Shown: piece after piece, positions 54,305 to 61,215 of the stretch
How the letters are laid out: the number at the start of each line of letters is the position of its first letter
How positions within the stretch are numbered: position 1 is the first letter of the stretch
Source of the DNA: Ascoidea rubescens DSM 1968
Taxonomy: Eukaryota; Ascomycota; Saccharomycetes; Ascoideales; Ascoideaceae
Assembly: GCF_001661345.1 (NCBI RefSeq)
Contig: NW_017962917.1
Span: 620,001-684,000, forward strand
Reading direction: 5' to 3'
DNA: 64,000 bases
Program-made: the position numbers and the translations under genes
The notes under the pieces: model-generated
What the model was told of the DNA's origin: nothing
Databases searched by the model: none
Seen by the model: the letters and a program-made list of their open reading frames with translations, nothing else

Positions 54305-55145
54305 CATTATCATTATCATTATCATTATCATTATCATTATCATTATCATTATCGTTATTATTATCGTTAAATTGGTTATACAGATTTTCAAAATCCCAAT
54401 AGTTGTTATCATTATTTTCAGATTTGGTGTTATTGATAATTGTTGTATTATCCTTTTGGTTATTTTTGTTGGTCTTGGTGTTATTATTGTCATTACCATT
54501 ATAAAAATCGTGAATCAATTTACTATTTTCAAAATCATCATCGATATCATCGATATCATCAATATCCTTATCGATGTCAATATCGTTGTAGTTTTCATCA
54601 TCTAGATCATGGTCGGGATCCAAATCGTTATCGTTATCTATGTTATGGTCTATGGTATTTTTATTAATTTGAGGGTCATTATTGAAGTTGTTTCGTAGAT
54701 TACGACTACGGGTATGACTGTGATCGTGGTTTTGATTATGGTTGTTTAAGCGAGTGTTGATAGATGCGTGATCATCAATTTCATCAAAATTCTGGATTGA
54801 ATTTATTGATTTCAAGTCCTTTAAATGGTCGTCATTATCAAGATTTAAAGTTAGTTCTTTATTTAATTCTAGTTTCTCAATTCTTTCTTTCAATTTTGAG
54901 TTTTTTAGAGTTAATTGGTTGATTATCCTTAAGTTTTTGAGGTTGTCCTCTTTTAGATCGTTGATGTTGTTGATTAATTTGTTGTTGAGCAAGATCAAGG
55001 AGGACTTGATGCCTTCCAACTTGGCTATTTTAAACTTCATTTCAGACTTTTCTAGGGAGTTTGAGATCTTATATTTTTCAATCTGAGTGAACTCAGATTG
55101 GAGATAGTTCATCACTCCAGGAAGAGTGTAGTTGGTTGTGTTCAT
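51573..55145 (-). CDS. FAR8: striatin-like scaffold, Far8 (STRIPAK/FAR complex)
   Basis: 1190 residues. Residues 5-45 are the striatin N-terminal signature: YTLPGVMNYLQSEF, then a helix with EKSEMKFKIAKLEG, followed by a long coiled coil to about residue 95. Residues 100-750 are disordered, dominated by Asp/Asn and including an Asn-Asp repeat followed by poly-Asn at about 262-313. Residues 760-1190 show repeated beta-strand segments (NKAIISDILVNNENNQLLVY, KILNIWEYDKNF) that fit a degenerate WD propeller. In S. cerevisiae Far8 with Far3/7/9/10/11 acts in pheromone arrest and TORC2 antagonism. It is about twice the length of S. cerevisiae Far8 because of the disordered insert. Divergent from UBC7 over 466 bases. 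Confidence 0.82.
54208..54360. repeat. coding microsatellite in FAR8 (Asn and Asn-Asp codons)
   Basis: About 150 bases of TTATTG units followed by ATTATC units on the plus strand. In FAR8 this encodes alternating Asn-Asp, then an uninterrupted Asn run. It is likely length-variable between strains. Confidence 0.9.
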
Positions 55146-55611
55146 GATGAAGGAGGAAGAGGTAGAATGGAATTGGATCTCAAGCAGAGACAGTCTTACT
55201 CGTCAGAAACAGATCAATAGCAACCCAATCAAAGCAGCAAAACCAACAGAAACCAAACAGATGAAGATCAAAACCAAGATCAAATAAACAAATTTGTGGT
55301 GTTTTTGTTTTTGTTCTTTGGAAGTCAACGCAAATTTCTGTTTTTTACAACTCACCCTCAACAGTCACGGCGACGCAGTTTTGCACGCAGAGTCACACGC
55401 AGAGTTACACGTACTTATTCACGCACAGTCACACGAAGCGGCATTTTCAGCCGGACTCTTGCCAGATCCCGCCGGTGCATTTCAGCAGAAGCAGCACAGG
55501 AAGAAGAACAAAAATAAGAACAAGAACAAGAACAAGAACAAGAACAAGAACAAGAATAAGAAGAAGTTTCTCTTCCTCATTTTCTGTTTTGTTGCTCTCT
55601 CTGCTTTCATC
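55146..55611. promoter_or_regulatory. divergent promoter of FAR8 and UBC7
   Basis: 466 bases. A 12-bp tandem with CACGCAGAGT at 55384-55393 and 55396-55405 is followed by CACGTAC and CACGCACAGTCACACG, a GC-balanced block likely to bind a factor. An AAGAAC hexamer array (six units, 55516-55551) and a pyrimidine-rich stretch form the UBC7 leader. The UBC7 frame stays open across most of this region but contains no ATG. Confidence 0.55.
55516..55551. repeat. (AAGAAC) hexamer array in UBC7 leader
   Basis: Six perfect units with imperfect flanking ones, 60 bases upstream of the UBC7 ATG. In the UBC7 frame it would read Lys-Asn repeats. Confidence 0.85.
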
Positions 55612-56115
55612 ATGCCCCCTCGTTCTACTGCTCAGCGTCGTTTGTTGAAGGAATATCAGCAGCTCTCAAGAGACCCTCCAGAGGGCATTATTGCTGGTCC
55701 TGCCAACGAAGACAACTTGTTTCTTTGGGATTGTTTGCTTGAAGGTCCTCCTGATACTCCCTACCAAGATGGTGTATTTTCTGCTACTCTACTGTTTCCC
55801 AAGGACTATCCTCTAGCTCCTCCTACTCTTAAGTTTTTTCCTCCAATTTTGCATCCCAATATCTACAAAGATGGCACTGTATGCATCTCCATTTTGCATC
55901 CTCCTGGCGATGATCCTCATCAATACGAAAGAGCAGAAGAAAGATGGTCCCCTGTTCAAAGTGTCGAGAAAATCTTGTTGTCTGTCATTAGCATGTTAGC
56001 TGAACCAAATCCTGAATCTGGTGCTAATATTGATGCATGCAAATTATGGAGAGACAATAGAGTTGAATTTGAAAGAATTGTCAAAGAAGATGTGAAAAAA
56101 TCTCTAAGTCTCTAA
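55612..56115 (+). CDS. UBC7: ubiquitin-conjugating enzyme E2, Ubc7 (Ube2g2 type)
   Basis: 167 residues from ATG 55612 ([18 protein letters not shown]), matching the length and start of Ubc7 proteins (165). The HPN motif is at 81-83 and the catalytic Cys is Cys91 in [16 protein letters not shown]. The acidic insert just after the cysteine (97-110, [14 protein letters not shown]) is diagnostic of Ubc7/Ube2g2 and Cdc34 types, and [15 protein letters not shown] follows. The enzyme forms Lys48 chains in ER-associated degradation with Hrd1 and Doa10, recruited to the ER by Cue1. Residue 61 is encoded by the rare codon CTG. The upstream frame is open but ATG-less. No break is visible. Confidence 0.96.
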   Translation: MPPRSTAQRRLLKEYQQLSRDPPEGIIAGPANEDNLFLWDCLLEGPPDTPYQDGVFSATLLFPKDYPLAPPTLKFFPPILHPNIYKDGTVCISILHPPGDDPHQYERAEERWSPVQSVEKILLSVISMLAEPNPESGANIDACKLWRDNRVEFERIVKEDVKKSLSL

Positions 56116-56583
56116 ATTCTCCTACTTACTAGAAAAAAAAATAATATATAAATTATTATAAGTATTATGATCATCACAAACATTATGATTACCACAATTA
56201 TCATAATAATTTATAGACTTTCCTGATATTCTACTCTACATCTTTCTTTCTTTTTTAACTCAATTCAAGCATTTTCTTAATCTATTTGGCATTGTATAGT
56301 TTATCTATGGTTTCTGTTTTTGTTTCTGTTTCTGTTTCTGTTTGTTTTTTTTCAATTTCTTTTAGATACTAAATTTTGATAAACAAAGAATTTATAATAC
56401 AAAATCTTCCATTTATTATTCTCTTTGTTTAACTTATAAACACATTAAAAAAAGCAATGACAAAAACAAATAAAAATCACCAAATAAAAATGAAATAAAA
56501 ATAAAAATAAAAATAAAAATAAAAATAAAAATAAAAATAAAAATTGGTGTGTTTGACTTAGTTTTTCTTGTCTTTCCTCCAAA
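56116..56583. other. convergent 3' gap between UBC7 and the chitin synthase
   Basis: 468 AT-rich bases with TTTCTG repeats near 56312-56342 and an AAAAAT array at 56497-56544, 40 bases beyond the chitin synthase stop. No gene visible. Confidence 0.6.
56497..56544. repeat. (AAAAAT) hexamer array, eight copies
   Basis: Eight perfect units just past the 3' end of the chitin synthase gene. Confidence 0.9.
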
Positions 56584-59500
56584 TCACCCCTTTCTATTAT
56601 TTCTAGATGAATAAAAAATAACCAAATAAATTGTGCTTCCAATAAATTTAAAAAGTGCTGTGAAAAAAATTATCCATAAAACAACTGTTAAAAAGATTTC
56701 ACTATTTTTCTGGTATACTGAATCTGCCAAATTCCTCGTAACAATTGATTTATAATCAGGATTCGTCAACTCTTTCAATCCACCAGCATTTAAAATAAAA
56801 ACGATTAGCAATGCATTAGTTCCAATCCACGACAAAACAACCATAGTTCGAATAAATGCATAGTCATTTTTTTGTTTCTCCTCAATTGATACCTCTTGTT
56901 TCCCATCGCTGTTGTCTCTCACTGCAATTACACTTGCTTGCTGCTTGTATGAAAAATTGATTTCATCGTCCGTAAGTGGAATACTGACTTCAAATATACC
57001 ATCCTTATTCACTTTAACTTCCCCTAAAAATTCTTTACTGCCATCATCTCCCTTTGTACCCCAAGACACATCGTTTAAATTACAAAATGCATAAATGTTT
57101 AAAACATTGGCATATGATGGGCTTAATAAAAGATATTGCAAAAACGATGTAAACATATGATATGGTTCCAAATAAAGAAATGACGAAATAAAGTAAACAG
57201 CATATATTGATACAGTCGATAATAATAAATCTCTTGTTGTGGGATTTGAAAAAAATTCGGTCGATGATATCTTTCCATCATTTTCATCTTTAACTCTTTG
57301 AACTGCTTTAACACTGAGATAAATTGCTGCAAACATCATGTAAACCATTAAAATTGCATAGAAAATCATGATAACTTTATACACTATTTTAGTACCCCTT
57401 GGTCGATTCCCGAAAGAACAAACAAATACTGACACTGTTGCTGATGCATACAACCAAATAAAGATCAATGAAAACGCCTTTCCTGGTCCAAATTCTGCTT
57501 CGTCATCAGCTAATGAAACAGTGATGATTCTGAAAACTAAAAAATAACAACCAATTGAAAACCATGATAATAGTAGATTAAGAAAATTATAAATAAATTG
57601 AACTGAAAATAACAACTTTCTCTTTAATGAATGCTTTGATTTAAAAATTTTGAAAAAAAAAATCATTGAATAAACTGCTGCAAAAAATGATCCGTTAAGC
57701 CATCTTCTTCTTTGTGCTATAAATTCTGGTATATCCCCCGGAACGTCAGTCTTTGCAGTTGCAGATTTAACGTATTTCAATGTCCAGTTGCATCTTTGTC
57801 TGCTAACAATCTCAAAACACAATAATCTATCTTCTGCAAGATACATATTTTTGATAAAAATATGTGATTTCTTAAATTCTTGGTCTTGATCAATTATGTC
57901 TAAATTTTCGCCTTTAAAGTATTCCTTTAATGGACCATTATCTAGTTCATCATTCTTAATTGCATTATATCTATAAGCGCTAAAAGCACCAGGTAAAACA
58001 GAGATAAAACCAAAGATGGATTCTAAAGGTTTATCCAAGATGTTTGAGATTTTGTATTCGAAATTTTGCGAAGCAACTAGGGGATTTATCAAGTTTTTCC
58101 ACTTGTGACCTAGTGAAGCCTTTATTTCACCACAGGCACCACCTACTTGTGGATCATAATGAAAAGCTTTCCAAAGTTCATAGAATGATCTCTTGGAAGG
58201 TTCAGTGCCAACATCTAATAAAATAATAACCTTGGGGTCTAAAATCGGGCAAAATGCTTGAAAACACCATCTATGAGAATTGATTTTTTTAAGATTTTTT
58301 TCTTTGAGACAAAATAAAAATTGGACTGGAATTACCAGATCAAATTCAAATTGAATTATATCATCTTTAATGCCTTTGATTCCTACTAATGAAGTGTATT
58401 CATAAAGATGAGCTTGAACTTCATTATCATTGACTTTATTTTGGGCAAAATTTTCTTGATAACAACCTAGAGTTGATAATAGAGCCAAAGATCTTTTATT
58501 GATGACAGATCTACCATCGCTAACGATGCAAACGACGATTTTTTTCCAGCCATCGACTCCCCAAATATCTTCATCGCCTTTGTTGCAAATGTATTTGATG
58601 TTATTCATGATGGTGGATAAAGTTCTTGCTAGTAGAATTTCATTTTCGTTGTACATTGTTACAACGACTAGAAGTTCAGTTTGTCTTTTTTGGGTGAAAA
58701 AGGTTTGTCTTAAAGAAAAGTTGTCAGATTGAAAATCTTTTGGATCACTTGTAACAGCAGAATATCTGAGATAGTTGAATTCTCTTGGAGAGTAATTGCC
58801 TTTGTAATTTGAGAGCAATTCTTTTGAGACTGGACAATCAAGAACGAAATTTCCATTTGTTGTTTTGACTTTACTTTTTGAGTTTGAATCTGGATTCAAT
58901 TTTTCGTTATCATTGTCGTTATCATTGTTGCCTGAGTATTCATCCTCGTTATCGTTGTCACTATAAGAATGATTTTGGTTCATAACTGGATTAATTTCAT
59001 AATATTCACCATTAATCGGAACAGGATTTAAATCGGGATCGTTTTGATTATAAAACTGTTGGTTTGTGAAGTTTGGTTGGTATAGAGTGTTTTGCATATA
59101 AATTGGGATATTAGTGTTGGTATTATTAATTTCTACAGAGTATAAGGAGCTATTATCATTTCTTTGAGGGAAACTTTGATTTTGACCTAAGATAGGAGAT
59201 GTAGCAAAAACAGACAGTAAATTGTTATTGTTATTATTATTGATAATATCATTATTATTGATAATATCATTATTATTGATATCAAGATTATTATTGTTGC
59301 TGTTGTTGTTGTTATTGACGATGATATTGGGATTGGAATCAAAGGGAGATATGTATTCATTTGGAATTAAATTTGGTGTTGAATTTGGAATGTCATTTGG
59401 ATTTGGATTTGAATTTTGGTAGCTGCTGTTATTGAATTGATTTGATAAAAAAGAAACTGAGCCCAAGTTGGAGCGAGTATTTTGAGATGGAACCAGAGGA

Positions 59501-59781
59501 GGAAAAAAAGGGTTATTGATTGCGTTGTGAGAATCTAAATTGGTAGTTAAATTATCGCTGTAGTTCATGTAATTTGTGTAGTTATCGTAATTTGCAGAGT
59601 GACTAGAGGAATTTCTTTGATGGGTATTTCCTGGGAAAGTTACACTGGGATCTAAAGTAGTTTGATCATCACCAGAGAAAAAAGAGGCATCGTCTCTAAT
59701 GTTGAGATTATCAAGATTATTGTTGTTGTTACTATTTGTGTTATTGCCAGTATTACTGTTATTTAAAGGGTTATAACTCAT
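56584..59781 (-). CDS. chitin synthase, class I/II (Chs1/Chs2 type)
   Basis: 1065 residues from the ATG at 59781. Residues 1-310 are an Asn/Asp-rich disordered cytosolic tail with several poly-Asn runs. Residues 345-700 are the GT2 catalytic domain: TELLVVVTMYNENE, FCLKEKNLKKINSHRW, ILLDVGTEP, GGACGEI, AEDRLLCFE (Glu650, Asp651) and QRRRW (690-694). The rest holds about seven transmembrane segments that form the chitin channel. It polymerises UDP-GlcNAc into chitin at the plasma membrane for septum or wall repair. The tail length and the Q-R-R-R-W/INSHRW signatures fit the Chs1/Chs2 division; I cannot tell which. Catalytic motifs are intact, so it should be active. Confidence 0.94.
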   Translation of the reverse strand: MSYNPLNNSNTGNNTNSNNNNNLDNLNIRDDASFFSGDDQTTLDPSVTFPGNTHQRNSSSHSANYDNYTNYMNYSDNLTTNLDSHNAINNPFFPPLVPSQNTRSNLGSVSFLSNQFNNSSYQNSNPNPNDIPNSTPNLIPNEYISPFDSNPNIIVNNNNNSNNNNLDINNNDIINNNDIINNNNNNNLLSVFATSPILGQNQSFPQRNDNSSLYSVEINNTNTNIPIYMQNTLYQPNFTNQQFYNQNDPDLNPVPINGEYYEINPVMNQNHSYSDNDNEDEYSGNNDNDNDNEKLNPDSNSKSKVKTTNGNFVLDCPVSKELLSNYKGNYSPREFNYLRYSAVTSDPKDFQSDNFSLRQTFFTQKRQTELLVVVTMYNENEILLARTLSTIMNNIKYICNKGDEDIWGVDGWKKIVVCIVSDGRSVINKRSLALLSTLGCYQENFAQNKVNDNEVQAHLYEYTSLVGIKGIKDDIIQFEFDLVIPVQFLFCLKEKNLKKINSHRWCFQAFCPILDPKVIILLDVGTEPSKRSFYELWKAFHYDPQVGGACGEIKASLGHKWKNLINPLVASQNFEYKISNILDKPLESIFGFISVLPGAFSAYRYNAIKNDELDNGPLKEYFKGENLDIIDQDQEFKKSHIFIKNMYLAEDRLLCFEIVSRQRCNWTLKYVKSATAKTDVPGDIPEFIAQRRRWLNGSFFAAVYSMIFFFKIFKSKHSLKRKLLFSVQFIYNFLNLLLSWFSIGCYFLVFRIITVSLADDEAEFGPGKAFSLIFIWLYASATVSVFVCSFGNRPRGTKIVYKVIMIFYAILMVYMMFAAIYLSVKAVQRVKDENDGKISSTEFFSNPTTRDLLLSTVSIYAVYFISSFLYLEPYHMFTSFLQYLLLSPSYANVLNIYAFCNLNDVSWGTKGDDGSKEFLGEVKVNKDGIFEVSIPLTDDEINFSYKQQASVIAVRDNSDGKQEVSIEEKQKNDYAFIRTMVVLSWIGTNALLIVFILNAGGLKELTNPDYKSIVTRNLADSVYQKNSEIFLTVVLWIIFFTALFKFIGSTIYLVIFYSSRNNRKG

Positions 59782-59844
59782 CCTTTAATTTCTACTATTA
59801 TTATATTATTGTTTTTATTTTAATTGGGTTATTTTAATTGGGTT

Positions 59845-59892
59845 ATTTTTATTTTTATTTTTATTTTTATTTTTATTTTTATTTTTATTTTT
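59845..59892. repeat. (ATTTTT) hexamer array, eight copies
   Basis: Eight perfect units about 65 bases upstream of the chitin synthase start; the same unit, inverted, as at 51440 and 56497. Confidence 0.9.
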
Positions 59893-60849
59893 ATTTTGAT
59901 TGGATTGTTTTTAAATATTTTTGTTCTCTTTTCGGTTGGTTAATGATTGAAAGTGAAAAAAAGCTATATTAATTGAATGAAATTTATGTTTGGTTAAAAC
60001 AAAATTAGACATTTTATATTGGAGATGATTGATTTATATGGAGGATGAAAAAACCCACAATAGTGTTTTTTTTTCTTGGTGTTCTGTTTTTATGATCAAG
60101 GAGGAAGGACGTTTGCGTGGTTTGGAAGAGAAATATGGGCAAAGGAGCGAAAACAATGTGAAGGGAGACATAGTGAAGAAAACAGTCCGCGGAGAAAACG
60201 GAGAGAGAGGCGACGAAATAAAACAGTGGCTAAGTAAAGCTATCCATATTCTAAGAACATGATGTTGTTTTCCATGCTGAATTATAGCCCATTTCCAGAG
60301 TTTTGAAGAGAAAGAAGAGAAAAGAAGAGGAAGAAGTAAGGGCAGTGTAGCAATACAAGGGCTTTATAAAGAAATAGGGAGCAGGACAGTCAAATGAGTG
60401 AATGGAAAGGGTGGAATACAGAAATGGAGCCTATTTTGAGGAAGACTGAAGATGGCAATCAAATAGGCAGGTCTTATTTGGAATGGGTGAGTGCTGCTTG
60501 TAATTATGTTTTGTGTTCATGTATTGGAGAGAAACTGAAGTTGAAACTGGTCAAACCAGTGCAGGCAAAGGTTCTCTAGACTGATATTGAGTTTATATAG
60601 GATTGATATCGGATTAACAATTCACTGTATATCATTTCATCTTGTTTTCCATCCACAAGTCGTAAGTTTACAATTCAAAAGGGTCGCTTTTTACTCCAGA
60701 GTCGACAATACTTGTAGCGTCATATGTTTCTAAGAATCTTGAATCCTAAAGAACTGATATAAATTGCAAAAAACACAGTTGGTAAAAATTGGAATCGAAA
60801 AATTGCATTGAAACAAAAAAAGCGATTGTGTTTTCACTCACCTAAAATA

Positions 60850-61215
60850 TGCAGTGCTGCAGGGTACCACACCACTGGCTCGGTCTCAAAGCGGCCGCGT
60901 GATCTCCGTCTTGGTATCGGCCGACTCTGCACCCGCAGGTGTAGCGTGCTGGTTCCGAGCCCACGCGAGCTGTGCGTTTGTGCTGGCATGCTTGTTAGTT
61001 ACGTCATTGGCGGCGTGCAAATCGACAGCACGTTCTGAACTGATATACGAGGCTGCCCAGCATTGGACCAGCGCGCCGAGAGCACTCTCCCATTGGCCAC
61101 TACGCACGAGCCGCGTGTTTGCGGCTGCCTGTTTTTGTGCAGATGTCTGTGTTAACCGGAGCATACCGGGAGTGTGCATGCACGTGTATTTCGGGAGACG
61201 TTGATTATCGCTGCA
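60850..61215. other. GC-rich intergenic island G
   Basis: About 365 bases above 50% GC, with GCGGCCGC, CCATTGGCC (61091 on), GTGCATGCACGTG near 61173 and the 15-mer GAACTGATATACGAG (61037-61051) shared with island A. Three overlapping frames are open on both strands without protein character. Confidence 0.5.

Noticed and set aside
54174-54605. Ile/Val-rich and Leu-rich frames opposite FAR8
   Set aside because: Antisense shadows of the Asn-Asp microsatellite, not genes.
60808-61204. Frames of 76-116 codons in GC island G
   Set aside because: Same reason: overlapping on both strands in a stop-poor island.
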